Assembly: GCA_963696325.1 (NCBI GenBank)
Contig: CAVOJV010000060.1
Location: 1 to 52,763, forward strand
Direction: 5' to 3'
DNA: 52,763 nt
DNA from: CAVOJV01 sp963696325
GTDB lineage: Bacteria; Pseudomonadota; Gammaproteobacteria; Competibacterales; Competibacteraceae
Positions 1-8,692 of this stretch are shown here, piece after piece. Numbering within the stretch: the first letter of the stretch is position 1; each line of letters begins with the position of its first letter. A program made the translations under genes and the position numbers. Below the pieces are notes generated by a model, which saw nothing but the letters and a program-made list of their open reading frames with translations, had not been told where the DNA came from and made no database searches.

Positions 1-11
1 CTGACCCACAG

Positions 12-1090
12 GTGGGGGCAACCTACAACCGGGCGCGCCAGCTGTGTCACCATATGGGAAATCTGCCGCAGCTGGTACCGGCATTAAATGGATTGGGCGC
101 CTATTATTCCCTGCAAGCCAATTATGCGGATGCCCTGATGGTCTATCAGCAGCTGGTATCGATTGCCCAGGCGAGCGTCAATGCTCACTTGCAGATGGTG
201 GCAGACTGGCAAATGGGTTATTATCACGTTGCTACCGGTCAATATGCCGCAGGACGTATCTATCTCGAAAAAGCACTCAGCCGTCTACAAGCCTGAAAAG
301 CATCACCCGGGAGCTCTACTTCCAGGAACCTGGCGTTTCGATCCTAACCTGGCTATTAGCGGGGGTTGTGGGCGCTCGGCTATCCAGACCAGGCGGAACA
401 GCGCAGCCAGCAAGCTTTAATCCTGGCCCGGAACACGCCCATCCTTTCAGCCTGGCCTTTCGCATGGTCTGGCTGCCAGTTTATACAAATTTTGCCGGCA
501 GGTGGACCGTGCGTTGGTGCATGCGGAAGCAGCGATTGATGTCTCTACCCGCTATGGCTTCCCGGTCTGGATTGCATTTGGCAAAGCCTTGCGCGGGTGG
601 GCGCTGTCGCTCAACGCGGGCAATTTTCGGAGGGAATGTCCGAAATCCGCGGGGGAATCGGGATGCTGCGGACTATCGGCGCCCGGCAGCCGCTAATCGG
701 CAACCTGTATATCTTTTCCGAGTGCCTTGCTCACACCGGGCAGCTTGATGAAACCTGGCGAACTCTGGATGAAGCGCTGGAGCTGGAATTCACCAGCGGT
801 GGGGAATTCAACATTCCGCTCCTTTATATCCTGAAAGGAGATCTTTCTCTGCTGCAGGACTACCATTCAGCGAAGGCTGAAGCAGAAGCGGTGGATTGTT
901 TTCTGCATGCTATCGAGATTGCCGGACGCCAGCAAGCCAAATCCTGGGAGCTACACACTACACTGAGGCTACATCGACTGTTTGAGCACCAGGGCCGGGA
1001 GCAGAGACAAAGCAGCGCTTAGCCGAGGCTTCTATGACTGGTTCAGCGAGGGCTTCGATACGCCAGATTTACTAAAAAAGCGTCGTATTT
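12..1090 (+). pseudogene. C-terminal TPR part of a cyclase/ATPase-type signalling protein, frameshifted and 5'-truncated
   Basis: The recognisable protein is spread over all three forward frames: residues like NGLGAYYSLQANYADAL near 90, then ITRELYFQEPGVS near 310, RALVHAEAAIDVSTRYG near 510, RGQFSEGMSEIRGG near 620, and a terminal YDWFSEGFDTPDL near 1040. This series of helical TPR units ending in a WFxEGFDTxDL tail is typical of the C-terminus of large proteins with an adenylate/guanylate cyclase domain, an AAA-type ATPase and TPRs. The N-terminal catalytic part lies outside the window. At least four frame changes occur within 1 kb, and a consistent protein is recovered if they are removed, so indel errors are as likely as decay. 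The partner and signal cannot be read from this fragment. Confidence 0.6.
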
Positions 1091-1123
1091 TTCAGGGGGC
1101 TAATCCGGCATCAGTACCTCATC

Positions 1124-1479
1124 TTGGGGGCAAGCATGACTGCCGATGCGGTAGTTTACCACGGCATCCGGGATATCGACCGCATGGATCGATGGGTTGG
1201 TTGGCAGCATGCTTTACCACCATCCGCCATTCTTCTTTTCCGACCTGTTCGAGCTGGGCTATCAGGCGGTGGGCGAGCTCGACGCGCGCCTGGCGACGGT
1301 TGCCGATTGGGAAGAGCCATTCAAGAAAGGCGTGGTATATTATCTGGGTGAGCACGGGTACGCGGCGTGTTGTTTTGAAATGTGTAGAACAAAATCTCCC
1401 CGCCCGCCAGCTGATCGCCGGGTCGAGCCCGTTCAAGCTGGCTGATCAAGTGCAGCTTGGAACCATCCTGGCTCTCTAA
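1124..1479 (+). pseudogene. C-terminal fragment of an AIF-type FAD/NAD-dependent oxidoreductase
   Basis: Near 1205-1360 the frame reads YHHPPFFFSDLFELGYQAVG, followed by ELDARLATVADWEEPFKKG and VVYYL. This matches the C-terminal dimerisation domain of apoptosis-inducing-factor-like flavoprotein reductases, where a hydrophobic FFFSDLF segment is followed by a beta-rich GVVYYL region and an A..LIA...F end. The last part (ARQLIAGSSPFKLADQVQLG, near 1400-1470) is in another frame, so there is at least one frameshift at about 1360. The FAD and NAD Rossmann domains expected upstream (about 300 residues) are absent, because the sequence just before belongs to the TPR protein. It is therefore a remnant, or a second small join inside segment A. 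The family call is moderate; any electron partner is unknown. Confidence 0.45.
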
Positions 1480-1575
1480 AAATCGAATCCAACCAGAACT
1501 GCAGGGTAGGCGAGCTTGCGGATGCGCAGCGACTCTGCGGGTCTACGAAAATATTGCAACCAAGTGGAGAACAAC

Positions 1576-2226
1576 ATGGAATTCAAACTCGATACGTACG
1601 AGATGGAAGAAAGAGACCTTTTCACGGCTGCCAACCCGAAAAAACGTAAAATCACAGAAGAGCAGATCCATAAGTTCGAAGGCTACACGGCCGAAATCCT
1701 GACTGGCATGGGCATGGACATCAACACGCCGTCGACCCAAGAAACCCCACGCCGCTATATCCAGGCTCTATCGAAGCGACCGAAGGGTACGACGGCGACC
1801 CCAAACTGCTCAAGACCTTTGCCACCGAATGCTTCAGCGATCCGGATTGCCGTGTAAGCCAGGTGATCGAAGGGCCGATCCACTTCTTTTCCGTTGTGTG
1901 AGCACCACGCCTTACCTTTTTACGGGCAGGCTTATGTGGGCTATATCGCCCAGGAGAATATCATTGGGATATCCAAACTCACCCGCCTTGTACGGATATT
2001 TGCCAAGCGCTTCGCGGTCCAGGAACGCATCGGACAACAAATAGCTGACACGCTTGAAGCGATGCTGCACCCGCAGGGCGTCGCAATATACATCGAAGCC
2101 CCCCACCTGTGTGTGGAGATGCGCGGCGTGCGTGAGCAATCGCCCAAGACGCGCACCACCGTCTGGCGCGGATTGTATGCAGCTGATAATTCTTTGCGGT
2201 CGGAATTCTTCACCGCCAGCGGGTGA
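1576..2226 (+). CDS. folE: GTP cyclohydrolase I (frameshifted)
   Basis: This enzyme opens and rearranges GTP to dihydroneopterin triphosphate, the first step of tetrahydrofolate and pterin synthesis, in the cytoplasm. The reading runs through three frames: the N-terminus from ATG 1576 (preceded by GGAGA) to ETPRRYIQAL; then FATECFSDPDCRVSQVIEGP near 1810-1880; then SLCEHHALPFYGQAYVGY with ISKLTRLVRIFAKRF, VQERIGQQIADTL and CVEMRGVR. The Cys of SLCEHH, its His, and the Cys of the later HLCVEMRG match the zinc-binding residues of the family. Total length of about 215 residues is normal. Two single-base shifts, near 1765 and 1890, interrupt the gene. It heads a folate run with the SDR, folB and folK genes downstream, all on the same strand with short gaps. 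Confidence 0.85.
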
Positions 2227-2254
2227 GAGATAAGTTCGTAATAGAGGAGATGCG

Positions 2255-2970
2255 ATGTCGCTGGAAGGGAAAAGGGTATTGATCACCGGCGCAGCGCGGC
2301 GGGTGGGGCGCGCCCTGGCATTGGCGGTGGCAGCCGCCGGCGGGGATCTGACATCCACTACGGCCAATCGCAGCCTGAGCAGAGAGCGTCCGTGACCAGG
2401 TCATCGCACTGGGTCGCCGGGCGCTTACCTGCAGGCTGACCTGGACGACCCCACAGGCAGCGGATTAAATCCGCGCGCCTTTGAGCATGGCCCGCTGTTC
2501 GCCCTGGTCAACAACCCTCGATTTTCGAGCCGCTGACCTGGGAGGACACCACTCTGGAGAGTTGGGAGCGCCATATGCGGGTTAACGACCGCACCATTCT
2601 TGCTGAGCCAGGCTTTCGCCCGCAGCCTGCCGCAAGATGCTGCCGGGCGGTCGTCAACCTGTTGGACTGGCGCGCTCTGCGCCCCGCCGCCGACCACCTG
2701 CCCTATACAATAAGCAAAGCCCGCGCTGGCGGCGCTCACCCAAAGCCTGGCGGCGGCGCTGGCCCCGCGCGTGACCGTCAATGGGCTGGCGTTGGGCGCC
2801 ATCCTGCCGCCCAGTGATGGCGCAGCGGTGGATACCATCCTGGAAAAAGTACCGCCCGGCGCTGGGCAGAGCTGGATGAGGTAGCCCAGGCGCTGCTTTT
2901 CCTGTTGGACGGCCCCGCATATCTGACCGGCGATATCCTGTACATCGACGGCGGCAGGCACCTGGTATAA
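2255..2970 (+). CDS. SDR-family oxidoreductase, possible pteridine reductase (frameshifted)
   Basis: The N-terminus reads GKRVLITGAARRVGRALA, the TGxxxxxG dinucleotide-binding turn of short-chain dehydrogenases. Later segments in other frames give ALVNN (the NNAG-like strand), RVVNLLDWRALRP with YTISKAALAAL (the catalytic YxxxK), TVNGLALGAILPP, and the closing YLTGDILYIDGGRHLV. The full length of about 235 residues fits a classical SDR. Several frame changes lie between 2390 and 2860. Placement between folE and folB, and the similarity of its architecture to FolM/PTR1-type reductases, suggest reduction of a dihydropterin or dihydrofolate, but the specificity is inferred from neighbours only. 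The start is the ATG at 2255, preceded by AGAGGAGATG. Confidence 0.7.
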
Positions 2971-2994
2971 ATAATCAAATGGAGATGAAATTCA

Positions 2995-3356
2995 ATGGAT
3001 CAGATTGTGATCAAAGACCTGGTGGCGCGCGGCATCATCGGCATCAATGAGTGGGAGCGCGAAAAGGCGCAGGAAATCTCCATCAACATCGTGCTGTTCG
3101 CCGACCTGAAAAAGGCGGGCGAGAGCGACGACCTGCGCGACAGCGTGGATTACCGCTCGATCGCCAAGAAAGCCCTGGCGCACGCCGAGAGCGCCAAGCG
3201 CCTGACCGTGGAGGCCTTGGCGGCGGATATCGCCCGCCTGTGCCTGGAAGACCCGAAGGTGCAGACGGCGCGCGTGCGGATCGAAAAACCGGGCGCGGTG
3301 CGTTTCGCCGGCTCGGTGGGGGTGGAAATTGAACGCTCAAGACCGGCCCAGGATGA
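2995..3356 (+). CDS. folB: Dihydroneopterin aldolase
   Basis: FolB converts 7,8-dihydroneopterin to 6-hydroxymethyl-7,8-dihydropterin plus glycolaldehyde. The protein begins MDQIVIKDLVARGIIGINEW, the usual FolB opening, with the conserved E of NEWER, then the DSVDYRSIAKKA segment, EALAADIARLCL, and the conserved Lys region VRIEKPGAVRFAGSVGVEIE. A strong GGAGATG site lies just upstream. As written, the frame has no stop before the folK start and the two coding regions read as one; the natural end is probably the TGA at 3354-3356, which would overlap the folK ATG by the common ATGA-type arrangement and requires one base error near 3335. The end coordinate is therefore an interpretation. Confidence 0.85.
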
Positions 3357-3357
3357 A

Positions 3358-3851
3358 ATGGGCGAGGCGCAGCATCAAGTCTGCCTGCTGCTAGGCTCGA
3401 ACATCCAGCCGAGCGCAACCTGCCGCTGGCGGTCCAGCAGCTTGCCGAGATCATGACCATCTTGCGGGCTTCGTCGGTCTGGGAAAGCCCGGCGGTTGGC
3501 GCGCATGGCCCGAATTTCCTGAACGCGGCGCTGTTATGCCAGACCACGCTCGGGGCGGAAGCACTCAAGTGGCAGGTACTGCGCCCGCTGGAGGCGCGCC
3601 TGGGGCGGGTGCGAAACAAGGATAAAAATGCTCCGCGCCCGATCGATTTTGACATTATCACCGTCGATGGGCAGGTGTACGACCCTCTTTTGTGGCAGTA
3701 TTCCTTCCGGGCGGTGCCGGTGGCGGAGCTGCTGCCTGAATTGATGTCTGAAACGGGCGAGAGGCTGGCGGAAGCCGCCCGGCGGCTGGGGGTTGAGCTG
3801 CCGCTGAAGCAAAAAAAAATCTGGTGCTGTTGCGGGTGTGAGAACAGGTAA
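3358..3851 (+). CDS. folK: 2-amino-4-hydroxy-6-hydroxymethyldihydropteridine pyrophosphokinase (frameshifted)
   Basis: HPPK transfers pyrophosphate from ATP to the FolB product, giving the substrate of dihydropteroate synthase. The N-terminus VCLLLGSNIQP is the family hallmark. After a one-base loss at about 3410 the protein resumes as LPLAVQQLAEIMTILRASSV, SPAVGAHGPNFLNAALL, LGRVRNKDKNAPRPIDFDII (the RxxxxxxPRxIDxDI catalytic signature with its Mg-binding Asp pair) and AVPVAELLPEL. A run of nine A's at about 3811-3819 probably hides a second indel: read one frame away, the protein would end in a LVLLRV tail at 3841 instead of 3851. Length and order beside folB agree with a folate operon. Confidence 0.83.
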
Positions 3852-3852
3852 T

Positions 3853-5669
3853 ATGCCCATCCTTGATGACTGCCTCACCGCTGCTGGCCGCGCCGCCGGA
3901 CTGGATCCCGACCGGGAACCTGTATTGTCGCTGCCGCATCTCTCCCGCCTGGACGCGGGCGTATATTCGGCCGGGGTGACCTCGCTGAAGGATAATGCTT
4001 TGCTGGAGCTGTGCGGGTCGGAAGAGGATGGTATGCCTTTCCTGCGCCCGCTGCTGGAGCTGGATGGCGAACCGCTGAAGCTGGCAGACCTGCGCTGGGA
4101 GCGGCTGGAGGGCTGGCTGCCGCGCTTCCACCTGCCAGGCGGAGGGCTGGAGATCAGTGGGACGGTCTTTGCCCCGCTGGACGAGAAAGGGTTCGTCTAT
4201 CTGCTGGAGGTTTCCAGCGAGCAGGACTGCCAGTTGCATCTGGGGGTGGAGGGCTGGTGGAAAAGCCTGGACCTGGTGGTCTTCTCGGCCCGCCCGCTGG
4301 AGGCGCGCTGGCAGGTCTGGCAGGATAGCTGGACCGGCAGCCTGGTGGGCGAGGCCGGCTGCGGGCTGCCGCTACTGGCCTGGGGCATGCAGCCTGACCA
4401 GGAAGCTGAGCTGGCGCTGCAGGACGAGCATTACCGCTGGGGGACGCTCTTCGATCTGAAAGCGGGCCAGACTGCCCGGGCAGCTTTCTACGTCTCGCTC
4501 AACCTGGAGCGGGACGGGGCGCGCACCACCGCGCTGCACCTGCGCCGGATGGGCTGGCAGCGCCTGCTGGAGGAGACGCGCCGCTGGCTGCAGAAACATA
4601 GCCATCCGATCGCGGACCCGCACTCAGCCGCGTTTTCCACGAAAACCTGTTCTTCAACTACTTCTACGCCCAAAGCCTGTGCCTGGACCAGCCCGAGCTG
4701 GCGCTGATGACCTCGCGCAGCCGCAGCTATTACGTCTGCGCGGCTTACTGGGCACGCGACGCCTGCCTGTGGAGCTTCCCGGGGCTGCTGCTGGTCGACC
4801 GGCGCAGGCAGGCCGGGCGTTGCAGGCTATGCTGACCCGCTACCTGCCGAATGCCGCCCAGCACGCCCAGTACCTGAACGGGCAAAGCCTCTACCCCGGC
4901 TTCGAGCTGGACCAGGCTTGCGCCCCGCTGATCGCGCTGGAGCATTACCTGAAGGTCACCGGCAAGCGGGACTTGCTCCAGCAGCCCTGGCTGCCCGCCG
5001 CCCTGAGCCTGGTTTATGAGACGTTCTCGGAGCATTTCGATCCCCAGAGCGGGCTGTTCAGCACTTTCCTGACCCCGCACGACGACCCGACCGGTTTTCC
5101 CTATCTCACTTATAACAACGTGCTGGTCTGGCGGGCGCTGGAGATTTTAGCAGATCTGGAGATAGGTGCGACGCATTACCACACGCCTCGCACCTGCGCC
5201 CCAGCTGCGCCAGCAAGCCGAAAAACTCAAACAGACTATCCTGGAAAAATGCGTCCGACCGGGACCGTACGGCCTGCAGTACGTGGCGGCGGTGGATGCG
5301 TGGGCGACTGCGACTGGAACGACCTGCCCGGCGCCAGCTGGAGCCTGTTCCCGTATTATGGTTTCTGCTCAGCCGACGACCCGCTCTACCTGAATTCGCT
5401 GCAATGGATCTATTCGGAGCATAACCCGCATTACTACCCGGGACCGTTCGGCGGGGTGGGCGCGGCGCACTTCCCTTTCCCGTCCTGTTTCGACCTGGCC
5501 AACCGGCTGCTGCGCAAAGACCCGGCTGCCCTCGAGCATGATCAAACAGCTCAAACTGGACCATGGGTTGGCTTGCGAGTCGTTCGACCCGCAGACGGGC
5601 GAGGTGCGCACCGGCGCGGCCTTTGCTACGCTGGCAGGGTTTTTGGCGTATACAATGGTAGGGAGCTAG
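3853..5669 (+). CDS. Glycoside hydrolase, (alpha/alpha)6-barrel, GH125-like (frameshifted)
   Basis: The start is ATG 3853, directly after folK. Residues 1 to about 240 form a beta-rich domain of unknown role. From about 4630 a helical catalytic domain follows, with LFFNYFYAQSLCLDQPELAL, SRSYYVCAAYWARDACLWSF (a W/ARD motif of six-hairpin glycosidases), DWNDLPGASWSLFPYYGF, and IYSEHNPHYYPGPFGGVGAAH, which resembles the NPYFxxGxxxxGxGxPH loop I recall from GH125 exo-alpha-mannosidases. The C-terminus HGLACESFDPQTGEVRTGAA also has the family-like ESF segment. About 600 residues in total with shifts near 4610, 4795, 5175, 5290 and 5540. No clear signal peptide is seen, so a cytoplasmic role in trimming oligosaccharides is likely. 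The family is likely but the exact substrate is not established. Confidence 0.55.
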
Positions 5670-5671
5670 CA

Positions 5672-6851
5672 ATGTGCAAAAAAGAATCCTTGGTCTTGGC
5701 ATCCATTGGCATGGGAATGTGCGCCATTTTCCTGTTCATCCAGGGTGTAATCCATCCATCTGGCGCAGCGACCACGGCGTGGAAAATATGAATGTGCATT
5801 GGCAGCTGGTCAATGGCAACGGTTTTGGACTGACCGGAACTTCAACCTGCCTGCCATCGAAGAATATAACGGCTTCCTGTACGCCGGGACGAATAATACG
5901 CTTGAAACCGAGATCTGGCGTTCAGTGGACGGGATCACCTGGACTGGCGTTATGACCAACGACGGTGTCCATACCCATAACCCATACATCGGCGCGCTGA
6001 CACTGGATTTTGCGGTATTTGATGGTTATCTCTACGCCAGCACCCTGTATCGGGCGCAGGGCGGCGCCATCTGGCGTTCTCCAGACGGCTTAAGCTGGAC
6101 TCCGGTCATTACTCGCCATCAAAGCCTGTATCAGTTTTTTTCGCCCTTGCAGGTTTACAGCAACACTTTATATGTGATTGCTAACACGACCAATATCCTT
6201 ACCCAGACGGCTGAGGTATGGCAGACATTGGATGGGTTATCCTGGCATGCCAGCTCGCTGGAGGATTTTAATCCCTACACCTTCAGTGTTTTTAACGGGC
6301 ATCTCTATGCTGGGGGGCGTGATCGCGCCAATCAAAACGCGGCTTTATGGTATACAGACGGGATTACCTGGACACAAGTGTTGCACGATATGGGGACGCC
6401 GCCCACCTCGACCATCATCTCCCTGGCCGAATTCCAGGGCGAGCTGTATGCCGCCAGGCTGGATAATGGCTTTACTCCCCCCTACCTGGATCTGTGGCAT
6501 TCGCAAGACGGGGTAGACTGGACCGAGATTGAAACGGCGACGCAGGCGATCAACAGCCAGGCGGGGACTCTCATGGCATCCTCGGCGCTGTCTGTCTTTG
6601 ACGGGCAACTTTTCTTATTCACCTATGACTTGAGCGCAGGCGGCGATGTTTGGCGCACCAGCGATGGGAAATATTGGGAGCAGGTAGGTTTCGATGGCTG
6701 GAGTGACCCGAACACCCGCGGCCCGAATGGCAGGAACTCGATCGTCGATTTTCAAGGAAATATGTTTGTGGGCGTAACCTCATTGGGTCCAAGCAGTCGG
6801 TTGTGGTTGTTTTTGCCGGAAATTCAATATCTGCCACTGGTTCGCAAATAA
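5672..6851 (+). CDS. Secreted beta-propeller-like repeat protein with Chloroflexi-type YLPLV tail
   Basis: From ATG 5672 the protein opens with a hydrophobic stretch (LVLASIGMGMCAIFLFIQG) fitting a signal peptide or anchor. After a shift near 5750-5850 the body (about 5850-6851) shows five to six repeats of about 55 residues, each with a W/IWRSxDGxxW strand followed by FDGYLYAS- or FNGHLYAGG-like strands. This is a BNR/Kelch-like propeller pattern. The last residues are IQYLPLVRK. A short YLPLV tail is common on exported proteins of Chloroflexi as I know them and supports the origin of segment A. No catalytic residues are recognised; adhesion or glycan binding outside the cell is a guess from the fold. 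Frameshifts near the N-terminus make the true start uncertain. Confidence 0.6.
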
Positions 6852-6887
6852 TCAGGAAGATGAAACCCAGATTATCGTTCCGCCATA

Positions 6888-6914
6888 TTGCTGCGGAGAC
6901 GACAGGGTTATAAT
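6888..6914 (+). promoter_or_regulatory. Candidate sigma70-type promoter
   Basis: A perfect TATAAT (6909-6914) lies about 70 bases before the DNA alkylation repair gene, with a weak TTGCTG 15 bases upstream of it. The spacing is short for a classical promoter, so the -10 box is the stronger half of the evidence. Confidence 0.35.
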
Positions 6915-6984
6915 TGCCCTATTGAGGTACCAAACCTAACCGGTTTCAAAATCTGTGGAGTTTTGAGGAAGAAACCCAAAATAG

Positions 6985-7665
6985 GTGGACAGATTGAGCA
7001 GTGCGCCGGAGATTGTAGCTTTGGTCCTGGCGGAGTGCGATGCCTTACCCGTCCGGAACACACCCAGCTTGCGCCTCATCCGCCGCAAGTATTCCTGCAT
7101 GTTGCAGGGAGCGGAGGGCGATATGGTGCTCCAAATCGCCAGGGAGCTACGCCAGACGGGCCGCTATCGTTGGTTTGGCTATGAACTGGTGAAGGCTCAT
7201 CCGGCTGCTTTCAAGCGTCTGGGCGCCGCGCAGCTGGAAGATCTGGGTCAGGGTATCGATAGTTGGTGGACTACCGACGCCTTCGCCCGCACGCTCTCCG
7301 GTTCAGCCTGGCTTGCCGGGCAGATTTCTAATGAGTTAATCCTCAAATGGGCGCATTCACCCGATCGCTGGTGGCGCCGGGCGGCGCTGGTCAGCACGGT
7401 GGCATTGAATATCCGATCGCAGGGCGGGAAGGGCGACATCCCGCGCACGCTGGCGGTGTGCCGGGTATTAGTGAATGACCCGGATGATATGGTGGTAAAA
7501 GCCCTGTCTTGGGCGTTGCGCGAGCTGGTCGTGCACGATCCGCAGGCAGTGCGGGCGTTTTTGGATGAATATGAGGGAGTGTTGGCGGGGCGGGTGAAAC
7601 ACGAAGTGAGAAATAAGCTGGAGACGGGGTTGAAATACCCAAAAGGAGCTACTTATGCCATCTGA
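6985..7665 (+). CDS. DNA alkylation repair protein (AlkD-like, HEAT-type)
   Basis: A 226-residue, probably all-helical protein. Key segments are QIARELRQTGRYRWFGYELV near residues 49-68, IDSWWTTDAFARTL near 91-104, and SPDRWWRRAALVSTVALN near 126-143, the WxRR segment characteristic of the AlkC/AlkD DNA alkylation repair family. A further LVNDPDDMVVKALSWALREL block follows near 161-180. Family members remove N3- and N7-alkylated purines from DNA using a HEAT-like superhelix rather than base flipping. The GTG at 6985 is the assumed start, with a GAGGAAG-like site about 12 bases upstream. The 3' end overlaps the next gene's start by 11 bases, so the two are probably co-transcribed, although no functional link is evident. 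Confidence 0.75.
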   Translation: MDRLSSAPEIVALVLAECDALPVRNTPSLRLIRRKYSCMLQGAEGDMVLQIARELRQTGRYRWFGYELVKAHPAAFKRLGAAQLEDLGQGIDSWWTTDAFARTLSGSAWLAGQISNELILKWAHSPDRWWRRAALVSTVALNIRSQGGKGDIPRTLAVCRVLVNDPDDMVVKALSWALRELVVHDPQAVRAFLDEYEGVLAGRVKHEVRNKLETGLKYPKGATYAI

Positions 7666-8692
7666 CCTATGGTCGCTTTATCCCCTCATGTTGAAAAGCC
7701 GCCTGTTTGAAGAAGCCACCGCCCAGCTCTGGCGCGAAGGTCTGATCTCGGGAGAGCTGCATCTGGGAACGGGTGAAGAAGCCATCATCGCCGGTGTGGT
7801 TGCTCAATTAGGCGCCGGCGACGCGCTGGCGCTGGATCATCGCGGCAGCGCCGCCTTGATCATGCGTGGTGTGGAGCCGGGCATGATCCTGCGCGAGCTG
7901 CTGGGCTATCCGGATGGCCTGTGCGGCGGGCAGGGTGGGCACATGCATCTGTTCTCTAAGGAGTATCTGGCGGCTTCTTCAGGGATCATCGGCGCAGCTG
8001 GCCCATGCGCGGCTGGCTTTGCCTTAGCGGCGCAGGTTAACCATCCTGGTGCAGTCGCGGTAGCTTTTTTTGGAGAGGGCGCCATGAACCAGGGCATGCT
8101 GCTGGAATCGATGAACCTGGCTTCGGTTTGGAAATTGCCGGTCTTGTTCGTCTGTAAGGATGACGGCTGGGCAATCACCTCCCAATCCAGCCAGTCAACC
8201 GGTGGGGATTTGAACGAACACGCTCACAGCCTGGGTTTAACCACTTATGATGTAGATGGTCGCGACGTTTGTGCGGTCTGGGAGGTCGCCCATACGGCGC
8301 TTCAGAGCGCTCGTTCCGGTCAGGGGCCAGGATTCCTGCATGCCACCTGCGTTCATTTTGAAGGTCACTTTCTGGGCTTTCAGCTGATCCGGGTCGTGCG
8401 CGATCCGCTCAAAGAGATGCCGGAGATTGCCACCCCATTAACTCAATCCTTCATGCAACCTGGCGGTGCTGCTTTGCGCGAACGCCTGGCCGGATTGAAG
8501 ACCATTATTGGATCTATTCTTTCAACCCTGCACGACCCACGCCGGGAGCTTACCAGTGACCCGTTGGTGCGGGCGCGCATCACGCTTCAACAGGACCCGA
8601 GCCGTTTAAAGGAGCTCGAAGACCAGATTACGCAAGAGATCAGTCAGGTCGTGGCTTCTGTGTTTGCTTCTGTTCCACAGGAGGCGTCATGA
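7655..8692 (+). CDS. 2-oxoacid (pyruvate/acetoin-type) dehydrogenase E1 component, alpha subunit
   Basis: A thiamine-diphosphate enzyme subunit that decarboxylates a 2-oxoacid and passes the acyl group to an E2 lipoyl domain. The 345-residue protein has LHLGTGEEAIIAG near 35-48, DHRGSAALIMRG near 64-75, and GGQGGHMHLFS near 92-102. The ThDP/Mg motif starts with GEGAMNQG at about 140, ends near KDDGWAIT, and carries the conserved GxG and Asn-rich turn. A strong AAAAGGAG site precedes the ATG. The stop overlaps the beta-subunit start (ATGA), so the two subunits are translationally coupled. No E2 or E3 gene is adjacent. Pyruvate, acetoin or branched-chain specificity cannot be decided from the sequence. 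Confidence 0.85.
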   Translation: MPSDLWSLYPLMLKSRLFEEATAQLWREGLISGELHLGTGEEAIIAGVVAQLGAGDALALDHRGSAALIMRGVEPGMILRELLGYPDGLCGGQGGHMHLFSKEYLAASSGIIGAAGPCAAGFALAAQVNHPGAVAVAFFGEGAMNQGMLLESMNLASVWKLPVLFVCKDDGWAITSQSSQSTGGDLNEHAHSLGLTTYDVDGRDVCAVWEVAHTALQSARSGQGPGFLHATCVHFEGHFLGFQLIRVVRDPLKEMPEIATPLTQSFMQPGGAALRERLAGLKTIIGSILSTLHDPRRELTSDPLVRARITLQQDPSRLKELEDQITQEISQVVASVFASVPQEAS

